From Anagrus nilaparvatae (lineage: Eukaryota > Arthropoda > Insecta > Hymenoptera > Mymaridae), in contig JAKSXM010000007.1 of NCBI GenBank assembly GCA_022575985.1, positions 3,164,501 to 3,228,500 of the forward strand: DNA of 64,000 bases, written 5' to 3'. The position numbers and the translations under genes were made by a program. The notes below the pieces were generated by a model. It was not told the DNA's origin. It saw nothing but the letters and a program-made list of their open reading frames with translations, and did no database searches. The stretch's first letter is position 1, and each line of letters starts with the position of its first letter. Shown piece after piece: positions 21,969 to 34,558 of the stretch.

Positions 21969-24744
21969 GATGACACTATTGAAATTAATAATATTCAAAT
22001 CGAATATGAAAAGTCTGTAGAAGACGTGATAAAAAAGCACAGTAAAGTATTCTCGAAATCGTTAGGAGAATATAAATATCGAAAAATGGATATTAAATTA
22101 AAAGAAAATGTTAAGCCTATATTTTGCAAACCGAGGCCGGTAATATACGCAATGAAAACTAAAGTAGAGACAGAAATAGAACGCCTTGAAAAGGAGGGCC
22201 TAATAGAAATGGTAGAAACAAGCGATTGGGCAACTCCTATTGTACCTGTTCCCAAAACGAATGGCCAGGTAAGAATTTGTGGAGATTTAAAGTTACGCTC
22301 AACCCACATATTGAGGCAAATAAACACCCGATCCCACGAATTCAAGATTCTTTTATGATAGCAAAGGGAAAATTTTTTAGCAAAATCGATTTATCCCAAG
22401 CTTACATGCAAATTCCTTTAGAGTCAAAATCACGCGAATTGCTAACTTTATCGACTCATAAAGGATTATATCAACCGAAAAGGGTTCTATTCGGTATCTC
22501 AAAAGCACCGGGCTGGTTTCAAGCCGAAATGGAAAAAGTTTTAAAAGGCGTAAAAGGCATAAATAAGTGTTTTTTGACGATATTAAAATTGTCGCGGCGG
22601 ATCTAAATGAGCACAATGAAATTTTAAATGAAGTATTGCAGCGGCTTGAAGACGCGGGTCTTACAGTACGCGAAGAAAAGTGCGAGATCGCCAAAAAGAA
22701 AATTCAATTTCTCGGGTATGAAATTGATGAAAACGGGTTACATGTGTCACAAGAGAAAATTAAAGCGATAGACGAAATGAAAATTCCAGAAAATATTACA
22801 GAACTACGCTCTTTTTTAGGTATGATGAATTATTATTCACGTTTTATAAAAAACTATGCTACATTAGTAAGCCCTATGTATCAATTATTACGTTCTCACG
22901 AAAAATGGTACTGGGGCCCGACACAAAATAAAGCTTTTATAGAAAGTAAAAATCGTCTAAAGTCGCACGAAGTTTTGACACATTTCGATGAATCGTTACC
23001 AATAAAAGTCACAACGGATTCGTCACCAGTCGGAGTGGGCGCCGTTTTATCACAAATTATGCCTAATGGCGAAGAAAAAGCAGTTGCTTTTGCGTCGCGT
23101 GCACTTTCAATCATGGAGCGTCGATATAATCAGTTAGACCGGGAAGCATTAGGTCTTGTTTTTGGAATTAAAAATTTTCATCAGTACGTGTACGGTCGTG
23201 AATTCGTGTTAGAATGCGATAATAAACCGCTTACACACATTTTTGGGCCTAAAAAGGGAATCCCACAAATGGCTGCGGGTCGACTGCAAAGATGGGCAGT
23301 ATTTTTATCCGGGTATGATTTTCAAGTAAAGAATATTAAGGGTAAAAATAATTGGCCTGCAGATAGTTTGTCCCGTCTAATAAAAAATTTACAAATGGAA
23401 ATTAGATTAGAGGACGATAAAGATAAAGTAATTAATGACTATTCGTACTTAAATTATATTCAACAAGAAGCAAAAATGATAGATTGCGTTCTTATTGCTA
23501 AAGAAACGGAAAATGATCCCATTTTAAGTAAAGTACGGAAATTTTTAGATAGCGGTTGGCCTAAAGATATTGAACAAAATTTGATGCCGTATAAAAACCG
23601 CGAACTAGAATTAACGACGGAGGGAGGGTACGTAATGTGGGGACACCGGGTAATTATTCCCTCTATTCTAATACAAGAAATTTTGAATGAATTACATGCT
23701 ACACATTTTGGCATAGTGAAAACAAAGGCTATGGCCAGGTCGTACGTTTGGTGGCCAGAAATTGACCGAGATATAGAAAGCATGACAAAATCATGTAAAT
23801 TGTGTTTAGAAAATGCGGATAATCCTCCACGATCCATCTTAAACTGTTGGGCATGGCCTATCGGTCCGGGTTATCGCGTACACATTGATTTTTGCGGTCC
23901 TATTGAAAACAAAATGTATTTGATTTTAACAGATGCATATTCCAAGTGGGTAGATATATTTGAAATGAATAATATTACAGCAACAAGCACAATTAAAGTC
24001 TTAAAAGTTTTTTTTAGTACGAGGGGATTGCCCCATCGCATTGTTTCGGATAATGGCCCGACTTTTGTCTCAGCAGAATTCAAACAATTTTTAAAGCAAA
24101 ATAACGTGGCACACGTGAAAACAGCACCATATCATCCGGCATCGAATGGCGCGGCAGAAAATGCAGTGCGAACGTTCAAAGCAAAATTTCCATTGCTCTT
24201 AAAATCTAAATATGATAGACAAGAAGCATTACATAGATATTTATTTTACTATCGTGCGACACCTCACTGCACAACAGGTTTCTCACCTGCTATGCTTCAA
24301 ATAGGTAGAAATTTGAGAACTAAATTAGATACGTTAAAACCGAATGCATATGAAAATGTAAAAGCTAGCCAAGATAGACAAATCCGAAATTTCCACGGTA
24401 ACCGCGAATTTAAAGTAAAAATTAATGATAAAATTATGGCTAAAGATTACAAAAAGAAAAATAGCTGGACAGAAACTACAGTTATTGAACAGTTAGGTCC
24501 AGTTACTTACAATGTAATAACAAAAGATAAAAAAGTCTGGAAAAGACATATAGATCAATTAAGACCTTGTACAGCTGAATGGAATGATAATTCTGAAGTT
24601 AAGGTAGTAGATAACGTTGAAAATGCATTCCATAAAGCTCAAACCGATTCTAATAATATTGTAATTGATAATAAAAATAAATTATGTGAAAATGTTAGAC
24701 GTTCTTCTAGAACGGTAAAACAACCTAAAAGATTGAATTTGTAA
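21969..24744 (+). pseudogene. Ty3/gypsy pol remnant (RT, RNase H, integrase)
   Basis: Polyprotein fragment of a Ty3/gypsy retrotransposon. The first frame (to about 22290) gives the N-terminal RT part (DWATPIVPVPKTNGQVRICG). A second frame (to about 22570) has RT motif A (FFSKIDLSQAYMQIPL). A third, from 22567 to the stop at 24744, starts at the FDD catalytic box and continues through RNase H (TTDSSPVGVGAVLS), an HHCC zinc finger (HATHFG ... CKLCL) and the integrase core (HIDFCGP, SDNGPTFVS, GAAENAV). Two frameshifts break it. Gag, protease and both LTRs are absent, and no envelope frame follows. It lies inside a receptor downstream block, so it inserted as, or was reduced to, an internal fragment. 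Inactive. Confidence 0.9.
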
Positions 24745-24789
24745 AAACAGGTGTAAACCTTTTATTGTATTGTATGCCATATATATATT

Positions 24790-26420
24790 AGACTCGTAAT
24801 CTAACTTGAAAAAGGAATATTTATAATTTTCCAAAATTTTAAATTTTCCGGCTTTTTATATCATTAAATGAAAATAAAAACTTGATTATTAGGTTCTTTG
24901 GAAAATCTTACTACAAAAAACTATTTTATTTTCACATAGGAAAAGATTAGTAGATTTAAGAGTTGAACCGCGTAAAATAAACGGAATACCACTTTAAAAA
25001 AATAGATATTTTTAATACCAATTTATTAATACCAGCATATTAAAATAAATGGTAATTTAACTGCACGTGCATATTTTCAGTAAATAATAGTTTTTTGATT
25101 TGGGTTAGAATTTTTATTTTATATTATACTTACTCTCAATTATTATATTCAATGACAAGATTAAACTTTGTTGTGATAATCTGATTTTAAAACAATGATT
25201 AGAAGCCAATAAAAATATTTGATATCAATCTATTTTTTTTCAAATAAATTCACATTATTTTATAGAAATTATCGCAATACTATAAGGAAAATATTTTTAT
25301 AAAATATATTAAGCATATTATTATATTTGTGTACGTCATAAACAAATATATTCAACTGTTTAAAAAAAATAGTTTATTTTTATTTCAGGACCACATGCGT
25401 ATTAATTTTATAATCAAATAAAATAAGGATGTGACTAATTTATAATAAACTTTATTTTAAAAGAAGAATAAGGCGATAAAGAAGGCGAAAAAAAAGTGAA
25501 AACTGGGTCACACACTGGACCTACCCTAAATTCAATTTTTAAGTTCTCTTCTTACTTCTGCATGCAATAAATAAAAAAACTGCTTTCGCTTTCTTGGCCA
25601 TTTCTCTTTCGCATCTTTAGTATCTTTCTTTATTTTTATTATTTTCATTTTCTTAAAATTTATATTATTTATATTATGCATTCTGTTTTTTAAAAACTTT
25701 AATCCTGACTGTTAGCATCCTTTTTCCATTTAAATGAATGATCTAGTATAACAAATGAAGAATATTACTTTAAAATTGTGCAATGTTCAGTTTTCCAAAT
25801 TTGCACATCGATATTTTCGATAAAAAATAATAATTCTTTGATTTCTTTTCACACAATTTCCCGAATAAGGTCATTTAAAGTATCATTTAATTTTTCAAGA
25901 TATCTGGACGTTGCACGGATTTCTTTGATTTTGAAAATTCATAGATTTTTCCCTTTTTGTTTAACTGTTTTTTATTCTTCTTTTTAGAGTGAATATTATT
26001 TATAATTAATCTACCTACTTTGTTTGAAAAATAAATGTTCAAAATAATAAAAAATTTATAAGTTTTATATTACAATTTTTAGAATGATTATTGTATATGG
26101 TTATTTTATTTGTGTTTGTATTAATGTTAAAAAAAAAAACAAGTTATTTTTTATTTCAGTACCAAACAGTTACCATTTAAAATCCTTTATGTAATACCTA
26201 ATTTTACAAATAAATAAAATATTAAAAGCACTAGAGGTGAAAAACATTATTTTTTAGTACAGAATTTTAGTCACGAACATTAGTGACAAAAACTTTTACG
26301 TTATTTTAACAAATTTTTTAAAACTGGGCCATACAAGGGACCTACTCTAAATCTAATTTTTAAGTTCTTTTCCTACTTAGGTAAGTCTGCTTCTTCTTTT
26401 AAAAAACTGTTTTTTTTTTC
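24790..26420 (+). repeat. Downstream block, third copy, right part
   Basis: Continues 2600-3650 and 4970-5740: AAAAAGGAATATTTATAATT at about 24812, type 1 module near 25500, and type 2 module near 26330 with CTTAGGTAAGTCTGC. Unlike the first copy, it lacks the MITE and tRNA-like foldback between the modules (uninterrupted near 25715). No gene. Confidence 0.75.
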
Positions 26421-26654
26421 AATAAAAGGATCAAAAAATATTAAAAATGACTTATGTACCTATTCGGCTACAAGAAATCTACATACATTAGGGTGATTCA
26501 CAAAAAAAAGTGCTCCAAAAATGCTCTTCCTGAAGTATGTTAAAGTTTAGGCTACAAAATGATTCCATGCAAATTTTCAGCATATTTAAGAACGTTTTAG
26601 GGATCATCCGATCCCAGGGTAGCTTTAAAGTGGCTGGTTAACACCAAAAATTGA
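26421..26654. other. Short unique region
   Basis: No gene or matched repeat. It contains TTAGGGTGATTCACAAAAAA at about 26488, which resembles a DNA-transposon end, but no inverted partner was found. Confidence 0.3.
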
Positions 26655-28650
26655 TGTGAACGAAGAAAATTTTTTTTTAAATACGTTTTCTATACTTCGT
26701 GATATGTTTTCAGTGTCCCTAGACTCAAAAATGAGGACCCCAGATTCCGAAAATGCCTTAAACACCCTCAAAACACACAAAGCACTCCTTTTTTGGCAAA
26801 CATTTTTGGGTTAAATACTGAAAATCGTATATATTCGGAAGATTTGGGTCCGGACAATCTGTAGTTATGGATGATTTTAATCTGTTAAAGTTAATATGAA
26901 AATTAATTATTAGAAAAAAAATTATTACAAAAAAATTAATTATTGTTAATTAATTTAATACGAAAAAACATGCAAGGTTCCCTCTGTTTATTCCAACGCG
27001 CCTTCTGGGCCTAGAAACGCAAAGCTCAATTGTATGACAATGTTATAAGATAGGATTTTTAGGCAATTTTCCAAAGAACTCTATCGTATTAAATTTTGAC
27101 CATATTTTTGTACAAGTAGTACCTTTCATTCCCCGTAAATCGCAACTTTTTTATCACCGATTCTCGCATCGACACAATTAATAAAGCAAATGTCCTCTTT
27201 AAGTCCGAATTATCCAATTTTTAAATTTCTGCTAAAATTGTAATGCTGCGTTGCTCTTTTTGTTTTTTATTTAAAAATTTAATATTTAAAAATAAATGAA
27301 ATTAACTTTTAATTATAAAAATTATTTTTATTTTTAAAGTAAAAAATGATTAACTATAAAAGTCATGGGTAAACGTGCCCTTTTTATTTCAAATTATTGT
27401 TTTTTACAACTAAATGAAAAATGGCATAAGGTCAATTGTTAATTATAAATATTTTTTTTCTACATTTTTTTTACTATTCCGTGTTTTTGTGAGTCAAAGA
27501 ATAATTTTCTTTTTTTACAGTAAATATTCATCGTTTAATTTGTGTTGTTCAAGTTCGTGGTCAAAGCAACGATGATTCTAACACACTTTCATTAGGACAC
27601 GTATGGTATTTTAAAATAAAAATCGTATTTGTTACTAGTTTTCTTCTGATGTGCTTGAAAGTTTTTCAGTGATTTATTAAATACTAGCAAATGCTTGCTT
27701 ATTGTGAATATACTTGGTGGAAAAGAAAAGTTTAATTTTTCAATAACTAATTGTTTGTAAAATTTTTTTCTACAACAGGCAAGTATCATTTGCTATAAAA
27801 ATTTTTACTTCTCATATCTCCAATTTTTCAATCTCTGTAAGGAACAATTTTATCACTAAGTTATTCATTGTAATAGGTCATAGGCAAATTAACTATTTTA
27901 AGCCTCAAATGACCAATTTTCAAAATGCTGTATAAAAAATTAAATCTTTAAAATTGTATCTTTTTTACGAATCATTGCTAAGACTTCTCTGGAAAGTTAG
28001 TGATCGTTAATAGCCTTTTTTTAAATATTACTTAAAGCAAGAATCGTTTTCAAAGTAGAGTAATTTAAAATTATTATAAATTGGAAATGGCTAGTAAAAG
28101 ACATACTTAAAATATGTTGGGAAACTGAAGGTCAGTGCGTGTTTTTTTAGTTCCATATATAGTAGTTTATTGTTTTTATCAAAAATTTTTTATTTGGTCA
28201 ATAATTTGTAAATTGATTTTTTTTTTTAATTTTTTTTTTTTAATCTGCTCCATACTTGGAGATATATCCGAAAAACATTTAAAGTGAAAGATAGTGGAGT
28301 CAGAAGACTCTTTAGTGTTAACAGAGGGCATCTGATGAGTTCAACTGATAATTATAAATTTTAGTCCTTTGGTTTTTTATAATCTGCACTGTAAAAATTC
28401 TTGTCCATGTATTTATTATCAGTATAGTAAATTCATTTTCCAATAATAAAATCACTCACCAACAATAACTTAATTGCTATTCTTCTTTAGCAGCTTTTTA
28501 GGCTTTAGACAATTTATATTTCATAATAATGAAATCAGTTGATTAAAATAATTTTTAATTCAGAATAAATTTACTATCCTGACAGTAAATATCTGGACAG
28601 GAAAGTTTTATTGTGAGTAGACTTCCCTTGTAAATAAAATATTTAAAATA
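26655..28650. repeat. Left arm of a long inverted repeat around the - strand receptor
   Basis: About 2 kb, non-coding, and the diverged reverse complement of 32555-34558 plus 35853-36000. Anchors: AAATACGTTTTCTATACTTC (26679) with its partner near 35965; CTGTTTATTCCAACGCGCCT with its partner near 34410; GCATTTGCTAGTATTTAATA-type sequence in both arms (27680 and 33710); and AACCAAAGGACTAAAATTTA (33015, complement near 28360). The spacer of about 3.9 kb contains the - strand receptor. Confidence 0.8.
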
Positions 28651-29811
28651 AATTTGTTTAATTCATAAATATTAATATATGGGTGCTTTTCACAGAAACA
28701 GTACATTTTTCTATTACTTTCGGCACAACGTTTATTATGTTTTATATTTTTATGTTTTTCAAGGTTCAAATACCTAAAATTTTCAATGGTACTGCTAAAA
28801 ATTTTAAAATAAATTTTACGTGTTATTTTTATGTGATTTTTTATTTATACGGACGAATTTGACATTTTGAGACTAATATTTAAATAAGTCTTGATTGAAG
28901 CCACAAAGTTTTCTCATATTTTGGTTACTTTATTATTTCATCAAAACGCGTAACTGAACCAGAAGCATTAAGTAAAATATTGCATACACTTTGAAAAAAC
29001 TACCTGGGTGTTTTTGACATTTTTATTTTATAAGAGCGTTTTAAAAATTTTAAGTTACGAATTTTCATTGATAAACCTTTTATTAACCATACGTTTAGAT
29101 TTTCACGAGTTAATTTTTTTGAACTTTTTTCTTTTAAAATTATAATGCAGTAAAATTTTTTTTTTAAAGTAATTAAATCAAAAAATAAAATAAAATTTTG
29201 TTAAAATTTTTAAAATAAAAAATTTTTATTTTAACATATGGGAAAAAAAATGAAATTGAATTAAATTTTATAAAAAATAATATTTTTTTTGGACGGATTA
29301 AATTTGTGCTTATATGCAAAAAAAAACCAAAAAGTAAAATTTTTAATAAAACAAAGGTTCCTTTTTTTTAACACAAAATTTTACTTGAATTAATTTTTTC
29401 TTTTAAACTTATAACGACTAACGTAGTTGAATTTTTTTTTGAATAATTAAATACAAAAATAAAATAAATTTATTTTGTTAAAATTTTTAAAATTCAAAAT
29501 TTAAATTAAAATTTTTATACATGGGAAATAAAATTAAATTGGATAAAATTCTTTGGTACTTAAATAAAAAGATATTCCTGGACATAGAATCAACGGGGGT
29601 ATTTAAGACCTCCTAGAACCCAATTAATTTTCTGTCCAGGAGGTTTTAACAATAAAACAATATAATTTATTAAAAATACAAACAACAAAATTAATCTGCA
29701 AATACATTTTTTAAATACAAGTTTAATGTTAATTTTAATTTTTTTAAATCTTAATATTTTTAAACACAAAAATCCACTGACTTGAATAAAACCACGCAAT
29801 AAAATAATTTC
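28651..29811. repeat. AT-rich spacer with a local duplication
   Basis: 29105-29290 and 29385-29560 are diverged direct copies (about 280 bp apart) of a block containing TTTTGTTAAAATTTTTAAAA and CATGGGAAATAAAATTAAAT. No gene seen; very low complexity. Confidence 0.5.
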
Positions 29812-30080
29812 ATCAACTTTCCTGAACTTTTTTTTTTAAAGGCTGAGCTTTTATTTTATGAATATTATTTTTTAACGCTGTTTCCAAATTATTTTAAAAT
29901 TGTTCAAGCAATTTATTTACGACAAGTATAGTAAAACCAAAGCAATTCTAAAAAAATACAAGCAGAGAAAAAACTACTACTACAATCAGAATAGCAAAAA
30001 GTAAAAAAGGCAAAGCGATTTCTTCACCTCACATTCGACTCGCTTATCAATTTTAATAACGTAATTACGTACAAAAAGAT
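29812..30080 (-). pseudogene. Decayed 3' end of a second - strand receptor
   Basis: Aligns with the last part of the receptor at 30319-32172. Both strands share AAGGCTGAGCTTTTATTTTA versus the corresponding 30340 region, then ACAAGTATAGTAAAACCAAAGC and TCGCTTATCAATTTTAAT. On the - strand, broken frames read KIDKRVE, a hydrophobic stretch and a match to ELLWFYYL. It is therefore the relic of a tandem paralogue downstream of the intact - strand gene, limited to M4 and tail. Confidence 0.7.
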
Positions 30081-30318
30081 TACAATTTCATTATTTTACA
30101 TATCTAGGGCAAAAAAGCCCTATTTTCTACCCTAGGGAGTTTTTTTCCATTATATGTAAAACTATGTTCTAAATCACGGGGAAAAATATGGGGTTCGACT
30201 TTTGCATGCTGTCTACATTCGCAAAGTCAAAACCAATACTTTCTCCCTTGCTTAAAAAATAGCTATTAACTACAAAAGTCCAACATCTTCAGAAAACTAA
30301 AATTGCATAATAATTTCA

Positions 30319-32172
30319 TCAAACTTCAAAATCCATTTTTTTACAAGGCTGAACTTTAAATTTACGAATCCTTACTTTCCTGTGAATTTCCCGAGTTTTT
30401 ATCAGTTTACTTATCCAATCTATCTTAGACAAGTAGTAAAACCAAAGTAATTCCAAAAATAATGCAAGCACGGAAAAAATTATTCCCACTAACATTACAG
30501 CAAAAAGAACAATAGCCAATGCGCCGTCTGAATCATCATCAAAATCATTATTCTCGATTCGCTTGTCAATTTTATTAGAGTGATCATAATCAGACCGCCA
30601 CTTTATATCCAGTCCGAATTCAGATATTCTCAAATGAGTTTTAGCAAACTTACTTCTAAAAGGAGAATTTACTGAGAAACCAAAAGCTTCTATCCATTTA
30701 TAAAGAACTAACTCACTTTCTTTATATTTTATCACATCAAAATGATGTTTATTCCTATTCAGAAAATGTTCAGCATTTCTCTCACAAACAATCACAACAT
30801 TATTGATATCAACAACTTTTTCAGCAGAGTAAGGCTCAGCTATCTCAACAATCCTTAAGACTTTTCCTGTTAAAATTCTTTTTAAACCATATAAAAATGC
30901 GGGAGATTCAGCAAATAAAACGGTCATATTTTTTTCAAGTATATCTTCAAAAGTTTCAGCCACAGGTACTTCTGTTTTTTCGAATTTTATGTTCGTTAAA
31001 TCGGAAACAATTTCGGAAAGAAAATAAAAGGAGGCGACAAATAGAGTAAAGAACATCACTTTGGATTTTAAGTTACGACGAAAATTTATATCGACTCCAA
31101 ATCCTAATAAAAAACTGAAAACCTTAAAAACTGACCATTCTTTGATAGAAAATTTCAAAAAGTAAAAGGACAAAAGAAATAAAATAATTACTCCACTAAA
31201 GAAAAGTAAAAATTGAAACAATTCCTCAATAAAGTTGACACTTTCTTTGTTAATTATCGGAACCAGAAATATAAATTTTACTGTTTCTTTATTACAACTG
31301 TCAATAAAATTTGCATGAAGAAATCTAAGATAAATATAAAGATGAGTTTGTAATTTATATTTTCGCATCGGATTTATGTCATTTGTAGGAATAAATTGTA
31401 CAGTTACATTCAGTGCTTCAATGAAATATTCCCAAGATTTTAACCTTGATATCAATGAATAAATATTCATAAAGTAAGAATAATTTAGAGTATCATTCCT
31501 AAAGTAATCTGGCCAAAGATCTTCATACACTCCAGTTCTCATGATATATCCACCCATTTTATCGAATTTATTTGGAAAATATTTAATTATTGCATCAGTT
31601 TCATATTTTGCTACTGCAGTTGTATTGTGAAAAAAACTATGATTAATAACTCTTAAACTTTTTCGAGGTGCGCATTCTAAAATAAGAAAATTAATGAAAT
31701 TCCATTCATTTGCCAATGAAAAAATCTTTTGAATTAAATCAGATGAGTTTTGATAACGATTAAGTATTAGAGCGACTTTAGTTTCCGATAAGTAAAATAA
31801 AGATTGTAATATTAATTGAATTGCAATTTTTAATTTCAAAAATAATTCATCGATTTTGCTTTCTGATAACACAATTATATGTAACGGAGCGCTAATATTT
31901 TTATGATAATCAACAACACCATCTACAAATTTTAAGAATGGCGCAGATTGATTAATATTAATTGTAACAGTTGGAACTTGGCTCAGCAGATTCTCGTAAA
32001 TCAGTTGATAGCTGCAGTGGTTTATCCTGGTGGTTGCATTCTTGAAATCAGAATATAAGGTCACTCGATCTGGCTTCAGTTCGTCTAGAATCTGGCTTGT
32101 TATGATTTTAATGGGACTTGATTGAATAGCTTCCAAAAGTTGTAAAATGCAAGTTAAACGAATTATCCTCAT
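30319..32172 (-). CDS. Divergent ionotropic receptor, intact, - strand
   Basis: Single-exon frame of 617 residues from the ATG at 32172 (an in-frame GTG 18 nt upstream is not needed). The architecture matches the + strand family: signal peptide MRIIRLTCILQLLEAIQS; extracellular region with INHCSYQLIYENLL, corresponding to the CDYQTIF region of the others; M1 at about residues 315-340; pore WSVFKVFSFLLGFGVDINFRR (about 345-366); M3-like helix ending LSEIVSDLTNIKF; S2 lobe with GLDIKWRSDYDHSNKIDKR; M4 at about 551-582; and a short basic tail. It is clearly more divergent than the + strand copies are from each other, so an older duplicate. It probably forms or joins a ligand-gated chemoreceptor channel; ligand and partner are unknown. 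It sits inverted, inside a long inverted repeat. Confidence 0.88.
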   Translation of the reverse strand: MRIIRLTCILQLLEAIQSSPIKIITSQILDELKPDRVTLYSDFKNATTRINHCSYQLIYENLLSQVPTVTININQSAPFLKFVDGVVDYHKNISAPLHIIVLSESKIDELFLKLKIAIQLILQSLFYLSETKVALILNRYQNSSDLIQKIFSLANEWNFINFLILECAPRKSLRVINHSFFHNTTAVAKYETDAIIKYFPNKFDKMGGYIMRTGVYEDLWPDYFRNDTLNYSYFMNIYSLISRLKSWEYFIEALNVTVQFIPTNDINPMRKYKLQTHLYIYLRFLHANFIDSCNKETVKFIFLVPIINKESVNFIEELFQFLLFFSGVIILFLLSFYFLKFSIKEWSVFKVFSFLLGFGVDINFRRNLKSKVMFFTLFVASFYFLSEIVSDLTNIKFEKTEVPVAETFEDILEKNMTVLFAESPAFLYGLKRILTGKVLRIVEIAEPYSAEKVVDINNVVIVCERNAEHFLNRNKHHFDVIKYKESELVLYKWIEAFGFSVNSPFRSKFAKTHLRISEFGLDIKWRSDYDHSNKIDKRIENNDFDDDSDGALAIVLFAVMLVGIIFSVLALFLELLWFYYLSKIDWISKLIKTREIHRKVRIRKFKVQPCKKMDFEV

Positions 32173-32215
32173 TATTTGAACGATCTGCACAAAAAAGAAG
32201 AATATTTAAAAAAAA
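32173..32215 (-). promoter_or_regulatory. 3' splice-site-like leader of the - strand receptor
   Basis: Read on the - strand, TCTTCTTTTTTGTGCAG (complement of about 32184-32200) lies just before the ATG: a pyrimidine tract followed by CAG, a strong acceptor. It parallels the TTTCAG before the + strand genes and suggests a leader intron in all of them. The donor is not identified. Confidence 0.45.
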
Positions 32216-32554
32216 TTATTCCATATGCGAATATTTAAATTTCGTTGTTTATCATAAATTTAATACAAAAAATTGTTTACATTTGTTTTATCTATATTTT
32301 AGTACTCTCAGCTCTTGTTTTTAGATAAAATAACTTGCTAATTTTCAATAATCCATTATGTTCATCATACCGCACCTTATTTTTATAAATTATTATAGAT
32401 TTTGAAAAGGCTGTTATGAGGAATTGAAACGATAAAAAAATTAAACAACATTTATTACTCTAAAAAAATGTCATCAGATTTTTTCATTTTTTTTCAATTT
32501 TTTAAAAATTAATATTCATTAATTAAACAAAATTTGAAATATTTTATTTACTGG
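32216..32554. other. Upstream of the - strand receptor, nothing recognised
   Basis: AT-rich stretch without frames or repeats that could be matched. Presumably it contains intron and promoter sequence of the - strand receptor. Confidence 0.3.
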
Positions 32555-34558
32555 GAGAGTCTATTCACAATAAAAAATTCTTGTCCAGGTATTTACTGCG
32601 AGGATAATAAATTTATCCCGAATGAAATATTTTAATCAACTGATTCAATTATTATTTAATGGTATATTAAGTATCAAGGGCGCAAAAGTTTTGGCACTAG
32701 CCTGAACAGTAGCACGAGTGAAATGTGGTCACACTAGTGTCTAAAGTATTTCGCCCATGGTGCTTAAAATATTTTTTGCATACCTAGATGTAGAACGAGT
32801 GCAAAATATTCTTTGCAAAGTTTTACGCACGAGTTTTATGCCTAGGAGGGCAAAAAATACTTTAGTATAAAATATAAATAGTCTTGCGCCTAAAAAGCTG
32901 CTTAATATAAACATCAGTTATTGATTTTATAATTGGATAATGAAATGTTGATATTAAGTTTACTACCCTGATAGTAAATACATGGACAAGAATTTTTACA
33001 GTGCACATTAAAAAAACCAAAGGACTAAAATTTATAATTATAAGTTGATCTCATTGAATGCTCTCTGATAACACAAAAAAGTCTTCTGTCTCTACAAGCT
33101 TACACTTTAAATGAATAATATTTTTGGGAAATATCTCCAAGTATGGAACAGATTTAAAAAAAAAAAAATTAAAAAAAAAAATCAATTTACAAATTATTGA
33201 CCAAATAAAAATTTTTTGATAAAAATAATAAACTACTATATATGGAACTAAAAAATTACGCACTGAACTTCAGTTTTCCAATATATTTTAATTATGTCTT
33301 TTACTAGCCATTTCCAAAATTGAATAATTTTAGATTATCCTATTTTGGAAACAGCTCATTTTGGAAAAGATTCTTACTTTAAGTAAGAATTCTAATTTAA
33401 AATATTTAAAAAAAGTTTATTTACGGCCACTTACTTCCCAGAGAAGTCTTAGAAATGACCCATAAAAAAGAGACAATTTAAAAGTTTTACTTTATGCAAC
33501 AATTTGAAAATTGGTCATTTTAGGCTTAAATAGTTAATACGGTGAATAAATTAGTAATAACAACGGAAATTGAAAAATTGGAGAAATAAAAAGTAAAAAT
33601 TTTCAAATGATACTTGCCTGTTGTAGAAGAAGATTTTACAAACATTTAAATATTGAAAAATTAAACCCTTCTTTTCCGCCAAGTGTATTCACAATGTGCA
33701 AGCATTTGCTAGTATTTAATAAATCACTGAAAAACTTTCAAGCACATCTGAAGCAAACTAGTAACTAATACGTTTATTGTTTTAAAATATTATAGGTACG
33801 TGTCCTAATAACAGTGAGTAAAAATAATTGTTGCTTTGACCACGAACACAAATCAAACGATGAATATTTATTGTAAAAAAAAAAAGTTATTCTTTGAGTC
33901 ATAAAAACACGGAATAGTAAAAAAAATGTAGAAAAAAAAATATTTATAATTAACAATTGACCTTATGCCATTTTTAATTTAGTTGTAAAAAACAATTATT
34001 TAATATAAAAAGGGTGCGTGTATGAATGAATTTTATAGTTAATCGATTTTTACTGTAAAAATAAAAATAATGTTTATGGTTAAAAGTTAATTTCAATTAT
34101 TTATTAATATTAAATTTTTAAATAAAAAATAAAAAGAGCAATATAGCATTAGAATTTGAGCTGCAATTTGAAAATTGGGCATTTCGTGCCTGAAATGGCC
34201 ATTTGCTTTATTAATTATGTCGATGAGAGAATAGGTGATAAAAAACTTGCGATTTACGGGGAATGAAAGGTAGACTTGTTCAAAAAAATAAGACCAAACG
34301 TAAGTATTTTGGACAAAATGTAATATGACAGCATTATTTGTGAAATCCTATCTTATAACATTGTCATAGAATTGAGCCCTGCGTCTCTAGGCCCAGAAGG
34401 CACGTTAGAATAAACAGAGGGAATCTTGGATGTTTTTTCAACATATTAAAGTCATCATGTTTATAACTATAGATTGTAAGAACCGACCAAAATGTTTCGA
34501 ATATACACGATTTTCACTATTTAACCCAAAAACTTTTGTTAAAAAGGTGTGTTTTGTA
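32555..34558. repeat. Right arm of the long inverted repeat
   Basis: Complement of 26800-28650, diverged by indels. It contains an extra block at about 32680-32890 (GGGCGCAAAAGTTTTGGC ... TAGTCTTGCGCC) absent from the left arm, probably a small insertion. The arm is broken at 34558 by a 1.3-kb insertion and continues at 35853-36000. Confidence 0.78.

Noticed and set aside
21969..24744. Endogenous retrovirus (errantivirus) with envelope
   Set aside because: No gag, LTRs or envelope frame are present; it is a broken gypsy pol fragment.
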